Assembly (NCBI RefSeq): GCF_041908905.1
Contig: NZ_JAYREK010000001.1
Location: forward strand, 321,091 to 385,090
Direction: 5' to 3'
DNA from: Zoogloea sp041908905
Lineage (GTDB): Bacteria; Pseudomonadota; Gammaproteobacteria; Burkholderiales; Rhodocyclaceae
DNA length: 64,000 nt
Below are positions 56,204-64,000 of the stretch, piece after piece. The stretch's first letter is position 1. Every line of letters begins with the position of its first letter. The translations under genes and the position numbers were made by a program. The notes under the pieces are model-generated. The model worked only from the letters and a program-made list of their open reading frames with translations. It searched no databases and had not been told where the DNA came from.

Positions 56204-56222
56204 GTTCCCCGCCTCCGCGGGG
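56204..56222. repeat. Isolated CRISPR-repeat-like palindrome downstream of cas3
   Basis: GTTCCCCGC-CTC-CGCGGGG (19 bp), 17 bp beyond the stop end of cas3, matches the first two thirds of the array repeat except for the loop bases. The GATGAACCG end of the repeat is absent. It may be a fold-back terminator or attenuator for cas3, or a repeat remnant. There is no U-tract on the minus strand. Confidence 0.45.
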
Positions 56223-56239
56223 TCTTTGCCGAGCGGGCG

Positions 56240-59011
56240 TCAGCCCGCCGGCGTTTTCTCCCGAATCAATCCAGCCTCGAAGTCGTAGCGCCAGAACACA
56301 GGTCGCGACGCTTGATTATCCTTGCCAGGGGCGAGCGCTCGACCAACCCAACGCCCCGCCTGCTCTTCGAGCGCCAGCAGCACCGACCACTTGCCCTTGT
56401 CCGGCAGGGTTTCAAGGGCTGCTAACACGACCGACTCCCGATCCGGATCGGTTTCCACCCAACGAGCGCAGATCTGCCGTTCCGCCATGCGCAGACTGCT
56501 GTAAGCCCAGGCATGACGGCGTTCGGCATGGTGATTCCACGGTTCCAGGGTGTCATCCACCCAGCGGGCAAGAATGACATTGACAGTGGCCTCTCCCAAA
56601 CGCGACGGGGCACGGGCGTCGCTCCACCATTCAGTGCCGTCGGCGGTGTAACCACTGGACAGCTTGATAGTGTTCTGCTGGCCTTCGCTACGGTCCGCCA
56701 GTGCCCGACCCTCCGCCGCCCCGCTGCTGGCCAGCAAGGCTTCCGGGATGTCCCCCAGGTCGCCGAATACGCTTTCGACCAAAAAACGCGCATCGTCGGG
56801 CAAGGCGATCTGCCCCTGCTGCAGCACCTGGGCGGTCAGCCACAATTGCCCGTGGTGAGGGTAAACCCGTGCGGCACGAGGAAGGGTCCGTTTGTACCAG
56901 TCCTCTGCAGGGCTTTCGACCCATTCCGGGCCAAACACCCATAGACAGGGCGCACCACGCTGATCCCCGCCGGCAGCATCCATCAACCGATTGCCAGCGA
57001 GATCCCGCGGGTGACGTTGCAGACGACCCGCACGCTGGATAAGACGATCGATGGGCGCAAGGTCTGAAACGACCAAGTCCCAATCGGCATCCAGCGATTG
57101 CTCGGCCACCTGCGTCGCGATCACCAACTTTCCTGCCCGCATCTGAGCATCGCTGCCTTTTCCGAAATGGGATAGCACCTGTTCTTCCGTCGCCAGGCGA
57201 TCCCCCAGCGTGAAGCGGGCATGGAAGAGAATCAGGTTTTCAGGGGGCAACTCATCGCGGAAGTGAGCGTGAGCTACCAGCGCATCCGCTACAGTGTTGC
57301 GCATCCAACAGACGCAGCGCCCCACAGCCAGCGTCTCTCGGATGACCGACAGCACCTGTGACTCATCGGACACATAACGCACCTCCAACCGACGCTTTAC
57401 TGCATCTCGGGTGGCAATAGGAGTTTCATCCAGCCTCGCAGCACAATCCCGCCAAGAGGTGGCGAGTGGAAATGCATCGATAGAGAGTTGTGGCGCAGAC
57501 GGGCATCCACGTCCGCGGGCAAAAGCGTCCAGCAGGGACTGCTTCATGCGTTCGGGCAGCGTTGCCGAGAGCAGAATGGCGCTACCACCCGCAAACGCGT
57601 GGAAGGTGAGCACCGTTTCCAGTACCCGCTGCATGTAGGCATCGCAAGCGTGCACCTCATCCACAACCAGCACTTTACGGAACAGACCAAGAAGGCGCAG
57701 GCACTGATGCTTGCTGGTGAGTACCGCCAGCAATGCCTGGTCGATGGTGCCCACACCGGCCGGAGAAAGCAGCGAACGCTTGCCGTGCTCCGCCAACCAG
57801 ACGGCGCAACGAGCGCCCGCCGTTTCGTCCAGCTGGTGACCATCCGCTTCCGGGTCGATGGCAGGCAGGATTGACGTCGCAAACTCCTCGACCAACCGAC
57901 TTTGACCATGGGAGAGCACCAAACTGGCATCACCGGCAAAAAGCTGCTGGTAGACCTCGGCGATCCGGCCGTACATAGCATTAGCGGTTGCCATGGTGGG
58001 CAGCGCAATGAAGAAGCCATCGGCCAAACCAACCGCCATCAGGCGGTGAGCCAGCATCATGGCCGCCTCGGTCTTGCCGGCGCCGGTCACATCCTCCAGC
58101 AGATGGACTTGGGGTTCTGACAACACTGGAACATTGATCGCCCAAGCCTGCAGCGGCGAAGGCTGGGTAATGCCCGGAAAGAAATCCGAGAATTCACGCG
58201 CCCCCGATGGCCGCGACGTCAAACCCGAGGCTGCCAGCGCCAAGGACGCCCGGGTCTGTGCATGACCCCAGTACTCCTCAATGGGCATCGGGGTCGCACA
58301 ATAGGGAAAGTAGCTCTGGTTGGAGCCGAGCCAGTCAGCCAACACCACGACACCAGCCAGCCACCAGGAGAGAGTCTGGCTAGCCTGCGCAAAGGTTTCC
58401 GCCTCCAGTTGGCTCGCTATTTCCGCGAGTAACTTGCGCGGAACAAGGATGAAGAGGCTGCCGATAAATTGGTCAACTGCGATGCCATCTTCGCGGGCGT
58501 TGCAGTGCTGCTTCCAATCCCCTCGGCCCAATTCCGGTGGTGTGCCATGGTGGCCTGTGCAAGCCTTCATCCACCAGTCCAGTCCACCAGACTCCACCAG
58601 ATCACAGGAATCCGGCCCGAACCACCCCTCGTCAATCGCCTGTTCCTCCAGCCGCTGCTTCCAGAGCAGCCAGCCGAGCGTATCGTGACGCAGCGTGTAG
58701 GGCTTGCCAGGGTCTGGCGCACGTCCGCGCAGAAGCTGCATCAGATCAGCACGCTGACTCTGGAAAGCTTCGGAAAACTTGCCGAGATCGTGAAGAGCCA
58801 GGAAGAACGTCACCCACCCCTCAAGCGCTTCTGACGTACAGTCGGGCAAAGCCTTCCGGAATAATTGCTGCAGTGAAGCACTCTGTCGAAGCAGGGCAAC
58901 ACCGACGGCAGCGACATCCAGAGCGTGATAGTGCAGCAGGTGATAGGCACCGGAATTATCAGCCTTACCCCAATAGGCGCCTGGTGTTGAACAGGATTCT
59001 TGTTCGTGCAT
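56240..59011 (-). CDS. cas3: CRISPR-associated helicase-nuclease Cas3, type I-E
   Basis: A 923-residue fusion of HD nuclease and SF2 helicase that degrades the target DNA strand. HD ligands are in HYHALDVAAVG (His27-29 region), LHDLGKF (His74-Asp75) and TGHHGTPP (153-158). Walker A is DVTGAGKTEAA (308-316), the DEVH box is at 451-454, and the SAT motif is at 482-484. Motif VI is IQRAGRLQRH. A C-terminal accessory domain follows. It is complete, with no frameshift. It is transcribed apart from Cascade across a 336-bp gap, as in E. coli. The heptad-repeat region lies 118 bp upstream. Confidence 0.96.
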   Translation of the reverse strand: MHEQESCSTPGAYWGKADNSGAYHLLHYHALDVAAVGVALLRQSASLQQLFRKALPDCTSEALEGWVTFFLALHDLGKFSEAFQSQRADLMQLLRGRAPDPGKPYTLRHDTLGWLLWKQRLEEQAIDEGWFGPDSCDLVESGGLDWWMKACTGHHGTPPELGRGDWKQHCNAREDGIAVDQFIGSLFILVPRKLLAEIASQLEAETFAQASQTLSWWLAGVVVLADWLGSNQSYFPYCATPMPIEEYWGHAQTRASLALAASGLTSRPSGAREFSDFFPGITQPSPLQAWAINVPVLSEPQVHLLEDVTGAGKTEAAMMLAHRLMAVGLADGFFIALPTMATANAMYGRIAEVYQQLFAGDASLVLSHGQSRLVEEFATSILPAIDPEADGHQLDETAGARCAVWLAEHGKRSLLSPAGVGTIDQALLAVLTSKHQCLRLLGLFRKVLVVDEVHACDAYMQRVLETVLTFHAFAGGSAILLSATLPERMKQSLLDAFARGRGCPSAPQLSIDAFPLATSWRDCAARLDETPIATRDAVKRRLEVRYVSDESQVLSVIRETLAVGRCVCWMRNTVADALVAHAHFRDELPPENLILFHARFTLGDRLATEEQVLSHFGKGSDAQMRAGKLVIATQVAEQSLDADWDLVVSDLAPIDRLIQRAGRLQRHPRDLAGNRLMDAAGGDQRGAPCLWVFGPEWVESPAEDWYKRTLPRAARVYPHHGQLWLTAQVLQQGQIALPDDARFLVESVFGDLGDIPEALLASSGAAEGRALADRSEGQQNTIKLSSGYTADGTEWWSDARAPSRLGEATVNVILARWVDDTLEPWNHHAERRHAWAYSSLRMAERQICARWVETDPDRESVVLAALETLPDKGKWSVLLALEEQAGRWVGRALAPGKDNQASRPVFWRYDFEAGLIREKTPAG

Positions 59012-59128
59012 CGTGATATCGATTCATTGGTCCGACACGGAATTTACAACATCATCGACTCATGCGTAAAACCCGCGCCATCACTGGGTTTCGGCTCTTT
59101 CCACGGGGCGCAGTGCTGGGATTTTTGA

Positions 59129-59548
59129 AGTTTTTGTCACATGACAAATCCCCCGGGGGACGTGACAAAAACCGTCGGCGAAGGGAAAAAACTTGCCGGC
59201 AGGCCCGCAGAAACTTTTTTCCATGTAACAAAAACCGTTCGTCACGCTGCAAACTCCTTTTGTCATATCAATAAATCCGTCGGTGGCGCCACAAAAAATA
59301 TCGGCGGGTCCACCGGGAGTTTTTTTGATATGACAAAAGGCGCAGGCGGCGTGTAAAAAGATTTTTGTGACGCGGCTGGATGTTTCTGTGGCGAGGCGGA
59401 AAGCTTTTTTGGCGTAACCGGCAATTTTTGCGACGGAGCGGGGAGTTCTGGCGGCACCGCGGAAAGCGCGCGCGGAGTGCGTCAGGAATTTGGCGACGTG
59501 GAGAAACGTTTTTGCGAGGCGTCGGCGGGTGTTCGTGGCGTCTCCCGG
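59129..59548. repeat. About 20 degenerate 21-bp tandem repeats in codon register (heptapeptide repeat region)
   Basis: This is most of a 694-bp stretch (59012-59705) without a recognisable gene. Cut into 21-bp units from 59129, nearly every unit follows AGT TTT TGT GGC GTG ACA AAA. On the plus strand it reads S-F-C-[DGH]-[VA]-T-K, with one in-frame TAA at 59354. The unit is partly self-complementary (TTTTGT...ACAAAA), so the minus strand in the same codon phase also reads a heptad, CHV[TA]K.F (for example CHVPRGI CHVTKTS, CYMEKSF CGPAGKF). It is open there from about 59595 to 59081, but its only ATG is at 59266. A 16-bp perfect inverted pair lies at 59256-59271 and 59325-59340. I know no family with this pattern. 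Confidence 0.85.
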
Positions 59549-59705
59549 GATGTCCGGGAGGCGCCCCCCGTTGCCGCGCTCCGGGGCGCCTGTTCAACTT
59601 CACAACGCCCGTCAATCCATCAAAACCAACATTTTTGGCACAGAATTTCACAAAACTGCGTCATGATCGGGCCTGACGATTGATTGCCATTGAAGAGGGT
59701 TTGAC

Positions 59706-61577
59706 GTGGATCGCAGCAGGCGGAAATTTACCGGGAGGGTGTCCATCCTGGGGCTGGGAGTGCTGAGCGGCTGTGCCGGCACGGAGTCGAGGCCGGATTT
59801 TGTGAGGAAGATCGAGGATTCGCTGGGCGTCGGCAAGGTCGAGGATTTGTATTACTCGGTGGCGGGGGCTGCCGAGTCGAACGGCTTCTACACCATCGAC
59901 CAGGACGGCAATTACGTGCCGGAGCTGTCCAACAAGGCCCAGGACATCTTCTACAGCCTCCTCAGGAACGGCGTGATGCCGCAGAAGCTGCCCATCCCGA
60001 GCGAGGCACAGGTGGACAAGGCGCTGGCGCTGTTCGCGGAGGCAAAGACCAAATACGCCAGCCTGACGGAGTTCGGCAGCGAGGAGACCTACGACCTCGT
60101 GCGCCACATGCTGCCGATGCTGCGGATGTATTTCGACATCAACGCCGTCAATCCCGCCGAGCTGAAGAAGAAGCTGCGCAATGCCAAGAACCGCGGGCGG
60201 GTGAATGTGGCGCCGGACGGCACGATCACGCTGCCGCCAGGCTTCATGGTGACGGTCAATCAGAAGGGCTACTGCATGGATTCGGGGCTGCCGGCCCCGG
60301 GCAAGGACGAGAAGCTCAGCCTCACGTCCGCCGGCAAGCTGATCCCCGCACCCCTGCTGCCGCTGTACAAGGCGATCATGCAGAAGGCGTACCGCGACGA
60401 GCCGTACCGCAACAGCATGCAGACCATCGTGTGGACGCTGCGCTCCGCCGGCAACCCCACCGGGATGGCCGCCAACGTGGACCGCAAGACCCTGCAACTG
60501 ATGGAGGACGCGCTGCCCGGCGGCGCACAGCAGTTTGCCGACTACCACAACGGGCAGATCATGCAGGCCCAGCTGCTGGACAAACTGGGCAAGAAGATCG
60601 CCATCAAGACCGGCGGGAAGAAGGTCAACCCCTTCGACCTGATCGACCCGAAAAAGAGCGAGCAGGCGATGGCGGACCTGTTCAAGAGCCACACGGCGGC
60701 GATGAACCAGCCGGTGACCGGGGCGGTGCCCCAGGACAACCGCGACTACCAGATGATCTCGCCGACGGTGGCCACCTTCTCGGTGGGCACCAGCACCCTC
60801 ACGCCGCGCATCCTGCTCGCCAATGCCGGCAACGCGCCGGTGAACATCGACCTGACCGACTACGTGATGCAGCCCGCCCGGCGCGCCCAGCGGATCGCGA
60901 TGTATCCGTCGCGGCCGGACGGAGTGCTGGCGCGGGCCTATCCGATGGACGTGCTCCCCGAAGACATCACCCTGTGGGAGAAGCTCAAGAAGAAGATCGA
61001 CGACGGGGTGCTGTACGACGCGGCCCGCTTCCTCGCCACCAAGGCCTTCAAGAGCGTGGCGCAGCCGGGCAAGGTGAGGGATGCCTTCCTGGGCGTGTTC
61101 CGGAACTCCCCGGCCGCCGCCAAGCTGGTCGAGGCGATGCCGATCGTGGGCAACCTGCTGGCGTTCTACGAGGCGGTGAGCGGCAAGAGCTGGGTGAACG
61201 GCCGCGACCTGAACACCTGGGAGCGGGTGGCGTCGGCCCTGGGCACGATCCCGGGGAGCAACGGCCTCAAGGCCACGTTCAAGGACAAGGCGATCGACTA
61301 CGCCCAGAAGGCCTTCGGCGCCCTGGGGTTTGCCACCAACCAGAACGTCACCGACATCCTCGACCCGGCCTTCTCGGCCTACTCCAAGACCTACAGCAAC
61401 CCGCTGGACTTTGCCGCCACCTACATCGACCGCAAGATCAACGACAACCTCACCCGGACGCTGATCGACATCAACAAGGACACGACCCTGAGCCGCAGCA
61501 TGCGCGAGTCGATGCGCGAGGCGATCGCCTCCGGCACCGGCCTGTTCAGGGACCGTAGCCCGGCGCTGGCGTACTGA
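59706..61577 (+). CDS. Large Tat-type lipoprotein with pre-toxin-like segment
   Basis: A 623-residue protein from a GTG start preceded by GAAGAGGG. The N-terminus, RSRRKFTGRVSILGLGVLSGC, combines a twin-arginine motif (SRRKF), a hydrophobic stretch and a lipobox with Cys23, so I predict a Tat-exported lipoprotein. Residues 25-440 are not recognised. They contain long charged helices and a strand-rich part. Residues about 455-545 (EAMPIVGNLLAFYEAVSGK, then NGRDLNTWERVASALGTIPG) look like the pre-toxin TG-type linker found before toxin domains in polymorphic toxins. No clear toxin domain follows; the last 80 residues are helical. It overlaps the convergent codA by 32 bp. Function unknown. Confidence 0.7.
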   Translation: MDRSRRKFTGRVSILGLGVLSGCAGTESRPDFVRKIEDSLGVGKVEDLYYSVAGAAESNGFYTIDQDGNYVPELSNKAQDIFYSLLRNGVMPQKLPIPSEAQVDKALALFAEAKTKYASLTEFGSEETYDLVRHMLPMLRMYFDINAVNPAELKKKLRNAKNRGRVNVAPDGTITLPPGFMVTVNQKGYCMDSGLPAPGKDEKLSLTSAGKLIPAPLLPLYKAIMQKAYRDEPYRNSMQTIVWTLRSAGNPTGMAANVDRKTLQLMEDALPGGAQQFADYHNGQIMQAQLLDKLGKKIAIKTGGKKVNPFDLIDPKKSEQAMADLFKSHTAAMNQPVTGAVPQDNRDYQMISPTVATFSVGTSTLTPRILLANAGNAPVNIDLTDYVMQPARRAQRIAMYPSRPDGVLARAYPMDVLPEDITLWEKLKKKIDDGVLYDAARFLATKAFKSVAQPGKVRDAFLGVFRNSPAAAKLVEAMPIVGNLLAFYEAVSGKSWVNGRDLNTWERVASALGTIPGSNGLKATFKDKAIDYAQKAFGALGFATNQNVTDILDPAFSAYSKTYSNPLDFAATYIDRKINDNLTRTLIDINKDTTLSRSMRESMREAIASGTGLFRDRSPALAY

Positions 61578-62817
61578 GCGGCAGCAGCGTCGTCTCGCCC
61601 GGCGTGCGGCGCATGATCACCTCGCCGTGGCGCAGCGACAGCAGCGCCTGGCCCTGGCTGCGCAGCACTTCATAGTCGCTGTCGGCCGACAGCAGCACCA
61701 GGCTGGCGGGGCGGCCCACTTCGAGGCCGTAGCCCGCGCCCAGGGCCAGCGCGCGGGCGCTGTGGTCGGTGACGAAATCCAGGCAGCGCTGCAGGTCTTC
61801 GTAGCCGAGCATGTGGCAGATGTGCAGGCCGGCGTCGAGAATGCGCAGCAGGTTGCCGTTGCCGAGGGGATACCACGGGTCGACGATGGAATCCTGCGCG
61901 AAGCACACGTTGAGCCCGGCGCGGTCGAGCTCGGGCACGCGGGTGAGGCCGCGGCGCTTGGGGTAGCTGTCGAAGCGCCCCTGGAGGTGGATGCTCTCGG
62001 TGGGGCAGCTGATGAAGCTGAGCCCCGCTTGCTTCAGCACGCGGAACAGCCTGGAACAATAGGCGTTGTCGTAGGAGCCCATCGCCGTGGTGTGGCTGGC
62101 CGTCACCCGGGCCCCCATGCCCTTCACGCGGGTCACTTCGGCGAGCACCTCGAGGAAGCGCGAGTGCGGGTCGTCGGTTTCGTCGCAGTGCACGTCCACC
62201 AGCCGGCCGTGGCGCTCGGCCAGGTCCATCAGGAAATGGATGGACGCCACGCCCTGCTCGCGGGTGTTCTCGAAGTGCGGGATGCCGCCGACCACATCGA
62301 CGCCCATCTCGACGGCCTCGGTCATCAGGGCGCGGCCATTCGCGAAGGACTCGATGCCCTCCTGCGGAAACGCAACGAGCTGCAGGTCGATGAGCCCGCG
62401 GGCCTCGTCGCGCACTTCGAGCATGGCCTTGAGGGTACCGAGGCCGGGCTCGGTGACGTCCACGTGGCTGCGCACGTGCTGGATGCCGTGGGCGGCCAGC
62501 ATCCGCAGGGTGCGGTGGGCGCGGGCCTTGGTGTCTTCCGGTGTCACCCGGGCCTTCCGCTCGGCCCAGCGCTCGATGCCCTCGAACAGGGTGCCGCTGA
62601 GGTTCCAGCGTGGCTCACCGGCGGTGAGCGCCGCATCGAGGTGGATGTGCGGCTCGACGAGGGGCGGGATCACCAGCATCCCGCCGGCGTCCAGGGCCTC
62701 CGCGGTGGCGGGCTGCGGGCCAGGCTGGGCGTCGATGGCGCGGATCAGGCCACCCGCCCATTCGATGGAAAACAGGCCGTCGCGGCCACGGAGCCGGGCG
62801 TTGATGATCTGGTTCAT
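61546..62817 (-). CDS. codA: Cytosine deaminase
   Basis: A 423-residue amidohydrolase-superfamily enzyme that converts cytosine to uracil and ammonia. Metal ligands are visible in PHIHLDAAL (HxH), in VDVHCDETDD (His plus the catalytic Glu of HxDE type), in TASHTTAMG and in CFAQDSIVDPW (metal Asp). The N-terminus (NARLRGRDGLFSIEWAGG) and the ending VGRPASLVLLSADSDYEVLRSQ are CodA-like. Length is normal (E. coli 427). The permease codB is not adjacent. Its last 32 bp overlap the end of the lipoprotein gene on the other strand. Confidence 0.9.
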   Translation of the reverse strand: MNQIINARLRGRDGLFSIEWAGGLIRAIDAQPGPQPATAEALDAGGMLVIPPLVEPHIHLDAALTAGEPRWNLSGTLFEGIERWAERKARVTPEDTKARAHRTLRMLAAHGIQHVRSHVDVTEPGLGTLKAMLEVRDEARGLIDLQLVAFPQEGIESFANGRALMTEAVEMGVDVVGGIPHFENTREQGVASIHFLMDLAERHGRLVDVHCDETDDPHSRFLEVLAEVTRVKGMGARVTASHTTAMGSYDNAYCSRLFRVLKQAGLSFISCPTESIHLQGRFDSYPKRRGLTRVPELDRAGLNVCFAQDSIVDPWYPLGNGNLLRILDAGLHICHMLGYEDLQRCLDFVTDHSARALALGAGYGLEVGRPASLVLLSADSDYEVLRSQGQALLSLRHGEVIMRRTPGETTLLPLSTPAPGYGP

Positions 62818-62968
62818 GGGGTCTCCTCCGCTGGATGGGAAAGCCCCCGCGGGCGCGGCGGGCTACCTGCCAGACATGATGCACCAGGTGCCCGCGGGTG
62901 GCGAAAGGCGCCGGCCTACCTCTCAAGAGGTATGATCACGGTTGATTCCGTTCAACTGCACCCAGATC

Positions 62969-63655
62969 ATGTCCGACTCTTCCAGCAGTTCCGCGCATCG
63001 GCTCCCCGACTATCTCCGCAACACCTACAGCTGGGCTTACCTCAACCACCGCACCGTGCCCTGGCTCGACCAGCCGGCGGTGGTGTCGGCGATCCTGTGG
63101 GGCAACGCGAGCCGCCTGATGGATGCGGCGGTGCGCGAGTTCGCGCCGGGCCAGCGGGTGCTGCAGGCGGCGGCGGTGTATGGGGATTTCTCGGCCCGGC
63201 TGGCGCGGCGGCTGGGCGACGGCGGGCAGCTCACGGTGGTGGACGTGGCGCCGATCCAGATCGCCAACACCCGCCGCAAGCTGGAGCCCTGGCCCCAGGC
63301 GCGGGCCCAGGTGGCCGACCTCACCGAGCCGATGGGCGTCAGCTTCGACGCGGTGTGCTGCTTCTTCCTGCTCCACGAGGTGCCCACCTACGCGCGCCAC
63401 CGCATCGTCACCAACCTCCTCGAGGCGGTCGAGCCGGGCGGCAGGATCGTCTTCGTGGATTACCACAAGCCGCGCTGGTGGCACCCGATGGGGCCGGCGA
63501 TGGCGCTGGTGTTCCGCTATCTCGAGCCCTTCGCCAACTCGCTGCTGGCCGAAGAGATTTCCACCATGGTGCCGCAGACTGCGGACTTTGAGTGGCGCAA
63601 GGAGACCTTCTTCGGCGGGCTATACCAGAAGGTGGTCGGCATCCGCCGCAGCTGA
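62969..63655 (+). CDS. rquA: Rhodoquinone biosynthesis protein RquA
   Basis: A 228-residue class I methyltransferase-fold protein. RquA converts ubiquinone to rhodoquinone, with S-adenosylmethionine serving as amino donor. Diagnostic RquA text is LPDYLRNTYSWAYL at the start, then AILWGNASRLMDAAV. The altered SAM motif I is VLQAAAVYGDFSARLARRL, where ordinary methyltransferases have a GxGxG loop. Next come VDVAPIQIANTRRKL and FLLHEVP. Start is the ATG at 62969; an in-frame TTG nine codons upstream is less likely. It implies anaerobic fumarate-reductase-type respiration and fits a group in which rhodoquinone is a known marker. Confidence 0.87.
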   Translation: MSDSSSSSAHRLPDYLRNTYSWAYLNHRTVPWLDQPAVVSAILWGNASRLMDAAVREFAPGQRVLQAAAVYGDFSARLARRLGDGGQLTVVDVAPIQIANTRRKLEPWPQARAQVADLTEPMGVSFDAVCCFFLLHEVPTYARHRIVTNLLEAVEPGGRIVFVDYHKPRWWHPMGPAMALVFRYLEPFANSLLAEEISTMVPQTADFEWRKETFFGGLYQKVVGIRRS

Positions 63656-63900
63656 GCCCTGGCCGCGGGCCGCGACGCCCGCCCCCGCCCGGCCCGACAA
63701 TGGGGTTCGTGCGGATCATCCTCTCTCCCCGCCCCACGCGCCCTTCCCCCGGGCGCGGCGCTCCCTGCACCCTCCCCTGCGGCCAGCCCCGGCACCTCCC
63801 GTCATTCGACGGCCTGACGCCCTGCAGGCCACCCCGCGCCCACCATCGCCATGACATGAATCTCCATGGCATTCACAACAACATTTACGGCATAAACATG

Positions 63901-63906
63901 TATAAT
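63901..63906 (+). promoter_or_regulatory. Strong -10 element before the last gene
   Basis: A perfect TATAAT in an AT-rich island (63858-63911) that contrasts with the GC-rich flanks. No good -35 lies at 16-18 bp (ACAACA region), so an activator may be needed. It is 43 bp before the ATG at 63950. The 294 bp from rquA to this gene hold nothing else I recognise. Confidence 0.5.
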
Positions 63907-63949
63907 TAGACAGTACCTTCCAGACACCCTCGGCCCGGAGCCCTGCCCC

Positions 63950-64000
63950 ATGAAGGCCTACCCAAAGCCCCCGCAGATCATCGCTGAAGGCAGCGCCGTG
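63950..64000 (+). CDS. Start of an unidentified gene cut by the window edge
   Basis: An ATG at 63950 opens a frame of 17 codons (MKAYPKPPQIIAEGSAV) that runs off the right end. It follows the TATAAT box at 63901. Too little is visible to name it. Confidence 0.45.
   Translation, partial: MKAYPKPPQIIAEGSAV

Noticed and set aside
59081..59266. A 61-codon minus-strand gene from the ATG at 59266
   Set aside because: The heptad pattern continues far upstream of this ATG without change, so the ATG is an accident within the repeat and not a real gene start; the region is listed as a repeat instead.

Overview
The window is 64 kb of GC-rich (roughly 65-70 %) DNA from a Gram-negative, respiratory betaproteobacterium. 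Rhodocyclales is the best guess. The clues are a DUF1840 protein, an ActP/YjcH acetate uptake pair, a methylmalonyl-CoA propionate pathway, NorD, and RquA, the enzyme that makes rhodoquinone. Rhodoquinone with this metabolism recalls Zoogloea-like genera, but I cannot fix the genus from sequence alone. I found no rRNA or tRNA gene.

Left part (1-31 kb). The window opens inside a protein whose end is an ornithine aminotransferase apparently fused to an arginase-like C-terminus. Next come an HNH protein, an Hsp70-like protein, a periplasmic binding protein paired with a GGDEF cyclase, and a glutamine amidotransferase. From 13.3 down to 6.3 kb on the minus strand lies a propionyl-CoA catabolic block: methylmalonyl-CoA mutase, MeaB, PccB, PccA and an intrinsic terminator. 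A divergent FCD-type GntR regulator has a 16-bp palindrome over its start codon. yjcH-actP and an enoyl-CoA hydratase-like gene follow, so short-chain acyl uptake and catabolism cluster here. Then come housekeeping and transport genes (two TauE/SafE permeases, EVE, MscS, EamA, RuvC), a lutABC lactate-oxidation operon, a translationally coupled HD-GYP / hybrid histidine kinase pair, and a ROK sugar kinase.

Middle part (32-42.8 kb). An orphan type VI secretion effector island reads VgrG with a C-terminal adaptor-like domain, lipase effector, Tli4-like immunity protein, PAAR tip. After it are RarD, DUF1840, SprT-like, NorD and 3-hydroxybutyrate dehydrogenase. A decayed IS21-family relic ends 10 bp from the CRISPR trailer.

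CRISPR locus (43.2-59.0 kb). This is a complete type I-E system on the minus strand: cas3, cas8e, cse2, cas7e, cas5e, cas6e, cas1, cas2, then a leader and an array of 109 repeats and 108 spacers (101 of 32 nt, 7 of 33 nt). The leader has an exact IHF consensus beside the first repeat, and the distal repeat is degenerate. Together these give the array's polarity (youngest spacers at the right) and suggest it can acquire new spacers.

Right part (59-64 kb). Between cas3 and the next gene lies the strangest structure in the window: about 20 degenerate 21-bp tandem units in codon register. They read as a heptapeptide repeat (CHVTK.F-like) on the minus strand, and also on the plus strand because each unit is partly self-complementary. 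Beyond it are a large twin-arginine-type lipoprotein with a pre-toxin-like segment, cytosine deaminase, RquA, and the start of a gene cut by the window edge.
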